Shown: positions 52,353-60,895 of the stretch, one piece after another
How the letters are laid out: each line of letters begins with the position of its first letter
Numbering within the stretch: position 1 is the stretch's first letter
Assembly (NCBI GenBank): GCA_965279295.1
Contig: CBDIHQ010000014.1
Direction: 5' to 3' (one strand)
Length of the DNA: 64,000 bases
From: Aquabacter sp965279295
GTDB taxonomy: Bacteria; Pseudomonadota; Alphaproteobacteria; Rhizobiales; Xanthobacteraceae
Notes under the pieces: model-generated
What the model was told of the DNA's origin: nothing
The model's input: the letters and a program-made list of their open reading frames with translations, nothing else
The model's database searches: none
Position numbers and translations under genes: made by a program

Positions 52353-53564
52353 TCAGCGCAGCATGAAGCCGATGGCCAGGGCGTTGGCGATGTCGATGAA
52401 GAAAGCCGACACCAGTGGCAGGATGATGAAGGCGGTCGGCGCGGCGCCGTAGACCTTTGTCACCGCCGTCATATTGGCGATGGCGGTGGGCGTGGCGCCC
52501 AGGCTGATGCCGGTGAAACCGGCCGCCAGCACCGCTGCCTGATAATTGCGCCCCATGGCGGGGAACACCACGAACAGGATGTAGACCACCGCCACCAAGG
52601 TCTGGAGACCCAGGACCACCAGCAGCGCCGGGCCGAGCCCGCCCAGCGTCCAGAGCTGCATGCTCATGAGCGACATGGCGAGGAAGATGTTCAGCGACAG
52701 GTCCGAGATCAGCGCCAGCGCGCGCGAGCGGGTGGGCCACGGCACGCGCGGAAGAATGTGCGGCACCGTGTTGGTCAGCACGATGGCGACCAGCAGGCAC
52801 ACCACGAACATGGGCAGCTTGATGCCGGTGGCTTCGACCACCTCTTCCAGGGCGAAGGCGATGAGGATCGCGAGATTGAGCACCAGGACCGAGGTGAGCA
52901 CGCTGATATAGGTGAGCTTGCCGGCTTCCGGCCCGGTGTCGGGGTCCTTGATGCCGACCACCGCGTCTTCGCTCGCCGGCCCCCGCAGATTGAAGCGGGA
53001 AATCAGGATGCCGGCCACAGGGCCGCCCACCAGGCTGGCGATGACCAGGCCGAGGGTGGCGGAGGCGATGCCGACCTCCATGGCGTTGGGCATGCCGAAG
53101 CGCTCGGAAATCAACGGCGCCCAGGCGATGGTCGTGCCGTGCCCGCCGATCAGCGACACCGAACCCAGCAACGGGCCGATCCCCTTGGGCAGGCCCAGCA
53201 TGCTGGTGGCGCCGGCGGCGACGAGGTTCTGGAGCACCAGATAAATCACCGTCAGCACCAGCAGGATCAGCAGCGGCCGCCCGCCCGTCACAAGGTCCGA
53301 AAGGCGGGCGTTGAGCCCGATGCCGGTGAAGAAATACAGCAGCAGCATGTCGCGGGCGTTCAGGTCGAACGAGATGGCCGTGCCGAGGACCTTATAGGCC
53401 GCCAGCGTCACCAGGGCGGCGATGAGGCCGCCGGACACCGCTTCCGGGATGTTCCACTTGCGCAGCGGCGCCACCGCCTTGTTGAGGCCGGCGCCGAGGA
53501 AGAACACCAGGATGGCGATGGTGAAGGTCAGGAGACCCGGAACCTGGAGGGCGGCGGGTAGCAT
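52353..53564 (-). CDS. gltS: Sodium/glutamate symporter
   Basis: The 403-residue membrane protein has about ten hydrophobic segments and GltS marks: PEAVSGGLIAALVTLAAY, LFFTGIGLNARLSDL (here LLYFFTGIGLNARLSDL), GSVSLIGGHGTTIAWAP with the GGHGT loop, and TGISLGATPTAIANM. ATG 53564 has AGGAGACAG upstream. It imports glutamate with sodium. It follows the GntP-family gene by 61 bp as the last gene of the RND-patatin group. Confidence 0.93.
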   Translation of the reverse strand: MLPAALQVPGLLTFTIAILVFFLGAGLNKAVAPLRKWNIPEAVSGGLIAALVTLAAYKVLGTAISFDLNARDMLLLYFFTGIGLNARLSDLVTGGRPLLILLVLTVIYLVLQNLVAAGATSMLGLPKGIGPLLGSVSLIGGHGTTIAWAPLISERFGMPNAMEVGIASATLGLVIASLVGGPVAGILISRFNLRGPASEDAVVGIKDPDTGPEAGKLTYISVLTSVLVLNLAILIAFALEEVVEATGIKLPMFVVCLLVAIVLTNTVPHILPRVPWPTRSRALALISDLSLNIFLAMSLMSMQLWTLGGLGPALLVVLGLQTLVAVVYILFVVFPAMGRNYQAAVLAAGFTGISLGATPTAIANMTAVTKVYGAAPTAFIILPLVSAFFIDIANALAIGFMLR

Positions 53565-53625
53565 CGTGTCTGTCTCCTGGACCGGTCTGGCCTGTGCCAG
53601 TCCGGCCTGTGTATGTGTTCGACCC

Positions 53626-55074
53626 TCAGAACGACCCGAACGTGCCGCCGAGGAGAATGACCGCCACCAGGGCGAGGATGGCACCTACCACCGCGACCAT
53701 CACGAGGTCGAGATAGCTTTTCGCGTGGGTGGAGCCGCAGACCGCCAGCAGCGTCACCACGGCGCCGTTGTGGGGCAGGCTGTCGAGCGTGCCGGCGCCG
53801 ATCACCGCCACCCGGTGCATCAGCGCCGGGTCGATGCCGGTTTCGGCGGCGAGCTTCATATAGGCGCCGCCCAGCGCGTCGAGCGCGATGGTGAGGCCGC
53901 CGGAGGCGGAGCCGGTGAGGGCGGCGAGGATGTTCGTCGCGATCGCCAATGAGACCAGCGGTCCACCCTCGATGCCGAGCACCCAGTCGCGCACCAGCGC
54001 GAAGGCGGGCAGGGCGGCCACCACCGCACCGAAGCCGACCAGGCTCGCCACGCTGAAGGCCGGCAGCACCGAGGCGTTGGCGCCCGCGTCCATGGTGGCC
54101 TTGAGGGCCGGCAGCCGGCGGAAGTTGAGGGCGATCAGCACGACGATGGCGCTGCCCAGGGCGACCGCCACCGACCAGACGCCGCCGACCGCGGCGAGCG
54201 TGGTGTTGCCCCAGCGTTCCTCGGCCAGGAAGCTCACGTTCATGCGCGGCAGGACCACCATGGACATGAACAGGTTCATGGCGACCACCACCACCAGCGG
54301 CAGGGCCGCAACCAGGAAGCTCGGCGCGCTTGTGCTGTGGGCGCCGTGGCCCAATTCGGCGGTATCGAATTCGTGCGAGGCAGTGGCGCGCTCGCGGATG
54401 AACTGGTCGTTGGCGATGTCGCCGGCCGGCGTCTCGTCGCCGAAGCCCTCGCCGCGTGCGCGGGCGGCCTTTTCGGCGCGGGTCAGCCACCACATGCCGA
54501 AGCCCAGCATGATGAGCGAGGCGATGATGCCGAGGCCCGGTGCCGCGAACGGGGTGGTGCCGAAGAACGGCATGGGGATGGCGTTCTGTATCGCCGGGGT
54601 GCCGGGCATGGCCGACATGGTGAAGGTGGAGGTGCCGAGCGCGATTGCCGCCGGCATCAGCCGGCGCGGCACGCCGGCGGTGCGGAACAGCGCGGTCGCC
54701 ATGGGCGCAAGCACGAAGAAGGCGACGAACAGGCTGACGCCGCCATAGGTGACGATGGCGCCGGCCAGCACCACCGCCAGCATGGCGCGGTTCACGCCGA
54801 GGCGCCGGGTCATCTCCTCGGCGATCACGGTGACCGAGCCGCTGTCGTCCATCAGCTTGCCGAACAGGGCGCCGAGCAGGAACAGGGGAAAGAACTGCGC
54901 CACGAAGGTCGCGGCGTTCTGCATGAAGGTCTGGGTCCAGTGGGCCAGCAGCGGCTCGCCGGAGAAGGCGGCCGCCACCAGCGCCGCCGCCGGCGCCAGC
55001 AGGAGAATGCTCCAGCCCCGATAGGCCAGCGCCAGTAGAAGCCCGAGGGCGACCAGGATGCCGAGAAGCCCCAT
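53626..55074 (-). CDS. GntP-family permease
   Basis: The 482-residue membrane protein has about 12 hydrophobic segments and the GntP pattern: ALFGKLMDDSGSVTVIAEEM, GAIVTYGGVSLFVAFFVLAP, and the end ALMHRVAVIGAGTLDSLPHNGAVVTLL (core part GAGTLDSLPHNGAV). Known members take gluconate, other hydroxyacids or short carboxylates with protons. It starts three bases after the patatin stop, so the genes are coupled. Confidence 0.9.
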   Translation of the reverse strand: MGLLGILVALGLLLALAYRGWSILLLAPAAALVAAAFSGEPLLAHWTQTFMQNAATFVAQFFPLFLLGALFGKLMDDSGSVTVIAEEMTRRLGVNRAMLAVVLAGAIVTYGGVSLFVAFFVLAPMATALFRTAGVPRRLMPAAIALGTSTFTMSAMPGTPAIQNAIPMPFFGTTPFAAPGLGIIASLIMLGFGMWWLTRAEKAARARGEGFGDETPAGDIANDQFIRERATASHEFDTAELGHGAHSTSAPSFLVAALPLVVVVAMNLFMSMVVLPRMNVSFLAEERWGNTTLAAVGGVWSVAVALGSAIVVLIALNFRRLPALKATMDAGANASVLPAFSVASLVGFGAVVAALPAFALVRDWVLGIEGGPLVSLAIATNILAALTGSASGGLTIALDALGGAYMKLAAETGIDPALMHRVAVIGAGTLDSLPHNGAVVTLLAVCGSTHAKSYLDLVMVAVVGAILALVAVILLGGTFGSF

Positions 55075-55077
55075 GGA

Positions 55078-56112
55078 TCAGATATCCTTCAACAGCACGT
55101 CGAGATCGAGCGAGGAGCGCACGCCGAGATCGCCCCCATGGTCGGTGAGGAAGGCGTCCGCCGCCTTGCGGCCGTCGTCGCGCAGCATGGTGAGGAACGC
55201 CCATTCCGCATTGAGCTTGGACGAGGCGCCCAGCTCCAGCATCAGGTCGCTGCGCACCCGGTGCACCCGCATTGAGGCCCAGCGGGCGCCCTCGCTATGG
55301 CCGGGGTCGGCCACCTGCCGCAGCAAGGCGATCATGCGCAATTCCTTCAGCGTCGCGGAATTGAAGGAAATCTCGTTGAGCCGGTCGAGGATGTCGCGGG
55401 CGCTGCGGGGCGCGGTGGGGCGCTGCACCGGGTTGATCTGGACGATGATGGTGTCCTGCGAGTCGCATTCGCGCACCAGCGGGGAGATGGTGGGGTTGCC
55501 CATGTAGCCGCCGTCCCAATAGGGCTCGCCGTCGATCTCCACGGCGTGGAACATGAAGGGCAGGCAGGCGCTGGCCAGCAGCACGTCGGGCGAAATCTCG
55601 GCGTTGCGGAACACCCGCGCACGGCCCGACAGGACGTTGGTGGCGGTGATGAACAATTTGATCGGGCTTTTCGACAGCCGCTCGAAATCGATGGTTTCGT
55701 TGAGGATTTTGGTCAGCGGATTGGTGCCGCGCGGGTTGAGATCATAGGGCGAGAACATGCGCGCCATGAGATCCATGGTCAGGTAGGCCGGGGAATGGTC
55801 CAGGCTCCACTTGCCCATCAAAATGTCGAGCGGCCCGCGCTGGATCGGGCTCATGCGGGCGGCCTTCGACACCGTGCGCCAGAATGTCTCCAGCGCCGCG
55901 CGGGCGCCGGAGGCACCGCCCGCCGCGAAGCCGTCCACCAGAACGGCGGCGTTCATGGCCCCCGCCGAGGTGCCGGAGACCCCCTCGATCTTCAGCCAGG
56001 GTTCTTCCAGGAGGCGGTCCAGCACGCCCCAGGTGAAGGCGCCGTGGGACCCGCCGCCCTGCAACGCGAGGTCGACGAGAAGCGTTGGGCGGTCGGGGCT
56101 GTATGACGGCAT
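55078..56112 (-). CDS. Patatin-like phospholipase
   Basis: The 344-residue protein has the patatin glycine-rich oxyanion segment LALQGGGSHGAFTWGVL, the nucleophile elbow GTSAG with Ser49, and the dyad Asp200 in YWDGGYMGNP. No signal peptide is visible. It would release fatty acids from phospholipids or act on storage lipids. It sits inside the RND operon, 31 bp after the pump permease. Confidence 0.92.
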   Translation of the reverse strand: MPSYSPDRPTLLVDLALQGGGSHGAFTWGVLDRLLEEPWLKIEGVSGTSAGAMNAAVLVDGFAAGGASGARAALETFWRTVSKAARMSPIQRGPLDILMGKWSLDHSPAYLTMDLMARMFSPYDLNPRGTNPLTKILNETIDFERLSKSPIKLFITATNVLSGRARVFRNAEISPDVLLASACLPFMFHAVEIDGEPYWDGGYMGNPTISPLVRECDSQDTIIVQINPVQRPTAPRSARDILDRLNEISFNSATLKELRMIALLRQVADPGHSEGARWASMRVHRVRSDLMLELGASSKLNAEWAFLTMLRDDGRKAADAFLTDHGGDLGVRSSLDLDVLLKDI

Positions 56113-56143
56113 CGCTTCTATACCTCTTTGAAAACCCGGCCGC

Positions 56144-59100
56144 TCACGCCTCCGTCGGCTGCGGGGCGGTCGCGAGGCGTGCCTCGGGACCGAACCACGT
56201 CACATAGAGCGCGGGAAGGAAAATCAGCGTCAGCATGGTTGCGACCAATAGGCCGCCCATGATGGCGAACGCCATGGGACCCCAGAACACCGTGGGGGCG
56301 ATGGGGATCATGCCGAGCACGGTGGAGACCGCGGTCAGCATGATGGGGCGGAAGCGCGTGCAACTCGCGCTCACCACGGCGTCCCACACGGTGGCGCCGG
56401 CCTCCCGCTCCGCCTCGATCTGGCCGATCAGGATCACCGCGTTCTTGGTGATCATGCCGATCAGCGCCAAGATGCCGAGGATCGCGACGAAGCCGAGCGG
56501 CTTGCCCGAGAGCAGCAGCGCCGAGGAGACGCCGATCAGCCCCAGCGGCGCCACCGACAGCACCAGAATGAGGCGCGAGAAGCTCTGGAGCTGGAGCATC
56601 AGCACGGTGAACATGATGAGCAGCATCACCGGCACCACGGCGACCACCGAGGCCTGCGATTGCGCGCTCTCCTCGGTCGTGCCGCCGGTCTCGATGCGAT
56701 AGCCGCGCGGCAGCGTCTTGTTCAGCGCGGCGATCTTCGGGGCGAGGGCGCTGACCACGCTCTCGGGCAGTTCGCCGGGGATCACGTCCGCCTGGACGGT
56801 GAGGGTCGGCACCCGGTCGCGGCGCCACACCACCGGATAGTCCTGGGTGTATTCAAACGTCGCGAGCTGGCTGAGCGGCACCGTGCGCCCGCTCGGCAGC
56901 GGCACTTGCAGCGTCGCGAGGTCGCTGAGCGAGACCCGCTGCTCGTCGGTGGCGCGCAGCACCACGTTCACGAGATAGATGTCGTCCCGCACCTGCGTCA
57001 CCGGGCGGCCGGACATGACGGTGTTGAGCACGCCGGCCAGCGACTGGGTGGACAGGCCGAGCAGGCGCGCCTGGTCCTGGTCGACGCGGATGCGCACTTC
57101 GCGGGTGGGCTCGATCCAGTCGAAATTCACCCGCTCGGCGCGCCGGTCGGAGGCGAGCACCTGGGCCAGGTCGAACGAGATGGCGCGCACCTTCTCGATG
57201 TCCGGCCCGACCACGCGATATTGCAGCGGCCAGCCGACGGGCGGGCCGAGTTCGAGCGGATAGATGCGCCCGACCACGCTCGGGAATTCGTCCGCCACCA
57301 CCTTTTCCAGCTTCACCCGCAGCCGCTCGCGCGCGGCCACATCCTTGGCGACGATCACCGCCTGGGCGAAGAAGTCGTTGGGCAGCTGCACGTTGAGCGG
57401 CAGGTAGAAGCGGATCGCGCCGCGCCCGACATAGGTGCTCCAGCGGTCGACATCCGTGTCGCCCTTCAGCACCGCGTCAAAGCGTTCCGCGAGGGTTTCG
57501 CTGGCGTAGATGGAGGAATTCTGCGGCAGGCGCAGGTCCACCAGCAGTTCCGGCCGGTCGGATGAGGGGAAGAACTGGCGCGGGATCAGCGGCAGGGCCA
57601 GGAAAGAGAGCACGAACAGCGCGACCGAGATCGCCAGCGTGATCCAGCGCCGCCGCAGCGCCAGCGTCAGGAGGCTCTGGTAGGCGCCGAGAATGCGGCT
57701 CGGCTTTTCCACCGCGCCGGGCGCCGTCTTCGGCGGCGCCTTCAGGATCAGCACGCCCAGCAGCGGCGCGAAGATCACCGCCACGAACCAGGAGACGATT
57801 AGCGCGATCGAGACCACAGCGAACAGCGAGAAGGTGTATTCGCCCGCCGAGCTTGCCGCGAAGCCGATCGGCACGAAGCCCGCCACTGTGACGAACGTGC
57901 CGGCGAGCATCGCCATGGCATAGGTGCGGAAGGCGTAGGTCGCCGCGCTTTCCTTGTCGTCCCCGGCGGCGAGGCGATTGATGGTCGCGTCGGTGGTGGT
58001 CATGGCGTCGTCAACCATGAGCGCCAGGGCGATGATCAGCGCGCCGAGCGAGATGCGCTGCATGTCGATGCCGGCGATGTCCATGACCGCGAACACGATT
58101 GCCAGCGTCAGCGGGATCGAGAGCGCGACCACCGTTCCGGCGCGCACGCCGAGGCTGATGAAGCTCACCACCAGGATGATGCCGATGGCCTGCCAGAGCG
58201 AACTCATGAACTCGCCGATGGCGTCGTCCACCGTCACCGCCTGGTCCGCCACCAGATTCGGCTCGATGCCGAGCGGCAGGTCGGCGGTGATGTCGGCCAT
58301 GGCGGCGGTGATGTTCTTACCCAGCGCCAGGATGTCGCCGCCGTCGCGCATGGCGATGGCGAGGCCGAGCGCCTGCTTGCCGTTGACGCGGAACATGGGC
58401 TGCGGCGGATCGGCATAGCCGCGCCGCACCGTCGCGATGTCGGAGAGCCGCAGCACGCGGCCGTTGACCACGAAATTTACGTCCGCGATGTCGCGCTCGT
58501 CCTGGAACGCGCCGGAGACCCGCAGCGAGATGATCTCGTTGCCGGTCTCGATGTTGCCGGCGGGCTGCACCACGTTCTGGCTTTGCAGGGCGGCGACAAG
58601 CGCGTTGCGGTCGATGCCGAGGCTGGCGAGTTCCGCCATGGAGAATTCGATGAAGATGCGCTCATCCTGGGCACCCAGGATTTCGATCTTCGAGACGTCG
58701 GGGATGTTCAGCAGCTTGGAGCGGATGTCCTCCACATGGTCGCGCAGTTCGCGCCGGGAGAAGCCATCGGCCGTAAAGCCGTAGATGATGCCGAAGGTGT
58801 CGCCGAACTCGTCGTTGAAGCCCGGCCCGACGATGCCCTGCGGCAGCGTCCCGCGAATGTCGCCGATGCTTTTGCGAACGTGATACCAGATGTCGGGCAC
58901 TTCCTGCGCCGTGGCGCTGCCCTTCAGGTTTACGAAAATGGTGGTGAGGCCGGCGCTGGTGTAGCTGCGCAGGAAATCAAGCTTCGGGGTTTCCTGAAGC
59001 TTGCGCTCAAGCCGCTCCGTCACCTGTCTCAGCGTCTCTTCCACCGAGGCGCCGGGCCACGCGGCCTGGACCACCATGGTCTTGATGATGAAGGTCGGGT

Positions 59101-59215
59101 CTTCCCCGCGGCCGAGCCGCTGATAGGAGAGCAGCCCCGCCAGAACCGCCACCGCCATGAAATAAATCACGACGGAACGGTGCCGCAGCGCCCATTCCGA
59201 AAGGTTGAACTTCAC
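56144..59215 (-). CDS. RND-family efflux permease
   Basis: The 1023-residue protein is a full-length RND inner membrane pump: short N-terminus with the first segment (RHRSVVIYFMAVAVLAG), a large periplasmic loop, segments with IALALMVDDAM near residue 405 that hold the paired acidic residues of the proton relay, a second loop and a repeat of the layout. The GTG start overlaps the adaptor stop as GTGA. The RLGRGEDP start pattern fits the HAE1-like group. Together with the adaptor it exports small molecules; no outer membrane factor is adjacent. Confidence 0.93.
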   Translation of the reverse strand: MKFNLSEWALRHRSVVIYFMAVAVLAGLLSYQRLGRGEDPTFIIKTMVVQAAWPGASVEETLRQVTERLERKLQETPKLDFLRSYTSAGLTTIFVNLKGSATAQEVPDIWYHVRKSIGDIRGTLPQGIVGPGFNDEFGDTFGIIYGFTADGFSRRELRDHVEDIRSKLLNIPDVSKIEILGAQDERIFIEFSMAELASLGIDRNALVAALQSQNVVQPAGNIETGNEIISLRVSGAFQDERDIADVNFVVNGRVLRLSDIATVRRGYADPPQPMFRVNGKQALGLAIAMRDGGDILALGKNITAAMADITADLPLGIEPNLVADQAVTVDDAIGEFMSSLWQAIGIILVVSFISLGVRAGTVVALSIPLTLAIVFAVMDIAGIDMQRISLGALIIALALMVDDAMTTTDATINRLAAGDDKESAATYAFRTYAMAMLAGTFVTVAGFVPIGFAASSAGEYTFSLFAVVSIALIVSWFVAVIFAPLLGVLILKAPPKTAPGAVEKPSRILGAYQSLLTLALRRRWITLAISVALFVLSFLALPLIPRQFFPSSDRPELLVDLRLPQNSSIYASETLAERFDAVLKGDTDVDRWSTYVGRGAIRFYLPLNVQLPNDFFAQAVIVAKDVAARERLRVKLEKVVADEFPSVVGRIYPLELGPPVGWPLQYRVVGPDIEKVRAISFDLAQVLASDRRAERVNFDWIEPTREVRIRVDQDQARLLGLSTQSLAGVLNTVMSGRPVTQVRDDIYLVNVVLRATDEQRVSLSDLATLQVPLPSGRTVPLSQLATFEYTQDYPVVWRRDRVPTLTVQADVIPGELPESVVSALAPKIAALNKTLPRGYRIETGGTTEESAQSQASVVAVVPVMLLIMFTVLMLQLQSFSRLILVLSVAPLGLIGVSSALLLSGKPLGFVAILGILALIGMITKNAVILIGQIEAEREAGATVWDAVVSASCTRFRPIMLTAVSTVLGMIPIAPTVFWGPMAFAIMGGLLVATMLTLIFLPALYVTWFGPEARLATAPQPTEA

Positions 59216-60315
59216 GGGCGCGCCCCCAGCAGGCGGACCTTCTGGCCCGGATGAAGTGCCTGGACGCCGGCGGTCACGACGATGTCCTTTTCCTTCAGGC
59301 CCTCGGCCACGGTGACGTTCGCCGGGGTGTAGCGCACCACAACGACTGGGCGCAGCGACACGGTGAGCGCGGTGGGATCGACGATCCACACTGCCGGCTT
59401 GCCGTCGATGCGCGTCAGCGCGCTTGCCGGGACTTCGATCACCGGGCCGCTGTCCACCTGGGTGCGGCCGGTGACAGTGGAGCCGAGGCGCATGGCCTCC
59501 GGCGCATCGATCAGGCCGACGCGGACGCGGAAGGTGCGGGTGACGGGATCGGCCTGCGGCGCGACTTCGCGCACCCGCCCCGTGGCGGAAACCGAGGCGT
59601 CGTCGGTCAGCGTGACGCGGATTTCGGGGTCGGATGGCAGGGTGCGCAGCAATTGCGCCGGCACGTCGAACACTGCATCGCGCCCATCCTTGCGGGCCAC
59701 CTGGATGATTGGCTGGCCGGCCTGCACCACCTCGCCGGGCTCGGCGCGCCGCGCGGTGACGGTGCCGGGGGAATCGGCCCGCAGTTCAGTGAAATTGACC
59801 TGGTCCTCGGCGGTCTTGAGGCGGGCTTCCGCATCGTCCGCCTGGGACTGGGCGTTGAGATAGGCCTGTTCGGCCTGCTCATACTGCGCGCGCGGCGTGA
59901 AGCCTCGCGCCAGCAGGGCGCGCTGACGCTCATAGGCATTGCGCGCGACGACGAGTTGCCCGCGCGCGGCGACGACGGCAGCCTGGGCGGAGCGTTGCGC
60001 GTTGATTTCGTTCTGCGGATCGAGTCGGGCGACGACCTGTCCGGCCTCGACCCGATCGCCCACATTCACCAGACGCTCGGTGATGCGTCCGCCGATGCGG
60101 AAGGCGTAATTGGCTTCGTTCTGCGCTTCCACATGGCCGGTGAGCGAGATCACGTCTCCGGCGCCGTGCGGCGCCACACTGACGGTGCGAACCGGGCGCG
60201 GCTCCGGCGCTGCAGCCTTCTGTTCGCCGCCGCAGGCGGACAGCAGAAGCAAAGCCCCGAGGGCAATGAACGGGCGACGCCCGATGGGTTGCAGGCGATC
60301 CTTAAACACAGGCAC
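59212..60315 (-). CDS. RND efflux periplasmic adaptor (lipoprotein)
   Basis: The 367-residue adaptor has a lipoprotein signal (ALGALLLLSAC, Cys28), the split biotinyl-lipoyl hairpin (VGDRVEAGQVVARLD), a coiled-coil between, and the beta-barrel and membrane-proximal parts (LRADSPGTVTARRAEPGEVV). It is first in the operon with the pump, patatin, GntP and gltS genes. The promoter must lie in the repeat-rich region upstream. Confidence 0.93.
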   Translation of the reverse strand: MPVFKDRLQPIGRRPFIALGALLLLSACGGEQKAAAPEPRPVRTVSVAPHGAGDVISLTGHVEAQNEANYAFRIGGRITERLVNVGDRVEAGQVVARLDPQNEINAQRSAQAAVVAARGQLVVARNAYERQRALLARGFTPRAQYEQAEQAYLNAQSQADDAEARLKTAEDQVNFTELRADSPGTVTARRAEPGEVVQAGQPIIQVARKDGRDAVFDVPAQLLRTLPSDPEIRVTLTDDASVSATGRVREVAPQADPVTRTFRVRVGLIDAPEAMRLGSTVTGRTQVDSGPVIEVPASALTRIDGKPAVWIVDPTALTVSLRPVVVVRYTPANVTVAEGLKEKDIVVTAGVQALHPGQKVRLLGARP

Positions 60316-60470
60316 CAGCCAGTCCTTTCAGGCCAAAACGTTCGCTCATCTGACACGAATTTACGATGGACGCCAGCTTGACAGTATCGCTTTGGAACCC
60401 GTCGATCCCGCCGAATTGGGTGTGGGGATGCCGCTACATCTCTGGGATCCAGGATCACTTTGGCGTTGTT

Positions 60471-60586
60471 CCCTCTCCCGCTTGCGGGGGAGGGCTAGGG
60501 AGGGGGAATGGGTGAGACATGGCCGGGGGTCGAGCTTCTTCTTAGGCTCCTGCCCCCTCCCCAACCCTCCCCCGCAAGCGCAGGGG
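60471..60586. repeat. Inverted copies of a GC-rich palindromic element
   Basis: The element at 60471-60506 (around CTCCCGCTTGCGGGGGAGGG) and its inverted relative at 60553-60586 (CCCTCCCCCGCAAGCGCAGG) face each other about 46 bases apart. Each contains a short hairpin, and together they could fold into one long stem. A third, simpler copy lies at 60801-60823. Such elements are widespread between genes in Rhizobiales. Confidence 0.8.
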
Positions 60587-60649
60587 AATTGCATTTGGAA
60601 ATTTGGAGCCCCGTTTCTTTGAAACGCGCGGCCGAAGACCTCATGGAAT

Positions 60650-60759
60650 CGTCATGGCCGGGCTTGTCCCGGCCATCCACGCGGTGCCGCCGGGCGCCGG
60701 CCCAGGAGGTCAGCGCGCACGGAGGGGCGTGGATACCCGGGACAAGCCCGGGCATGACG
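60650..60759. repeat. Inverted pair of 32-base palindromic elements
   Basis: The element at 60650-60681 (ATGGCCGGGCTTGTCCCGGC) recurs inverted at 60728-60759 (ACCCGGGACAAGCCCGGGCA) with few mismatches. It has the form of the common alphaproteobacterial intergenic sequence with GGGACAAGCCCGG. The pair could form a long hairpin of about 110 bases. Confidence 0.8.
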
Positions 60760-60800
60760 TCATGTAGGGCGGGAACGCCCGCACAAAGCCATATGCAATT

Positions 60801-60823
60801 CCCCTCCCCGCAAGCGGGAGGGG
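60801..60823. repeat. Third copy of the GC-rich palindromic element
   Basis: CCCCTCCCCGCAAGCGGGAG followed by GGG forms a short self-complementary element with the same CGCAAGCG-type centre as the pair at 60471-60586. It lies about 70 bases before the stop of the complex-I-like gene. Confidence 0.75.
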
Positions 60824-60895
60824 AATAACCCGATACTCTCTCTGAGCCGACAGGTCCGGCTCTTCGGCCTTGATCGAGATCATCGGCCACCACCT

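Larger units (their letters stand above)
60316..60895. other. Repeat-rich intergenic region
   Basis: The 580-bp gap between the complex-I-like genes and the RND operon holds no gene. It is filled with mirrored palindromic elements described in the next entries. Promoter elements for the adaptor gene should lie around 60316-60430, outside the repeats, but cannot be fixed by eye. Confidence 0.7.
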
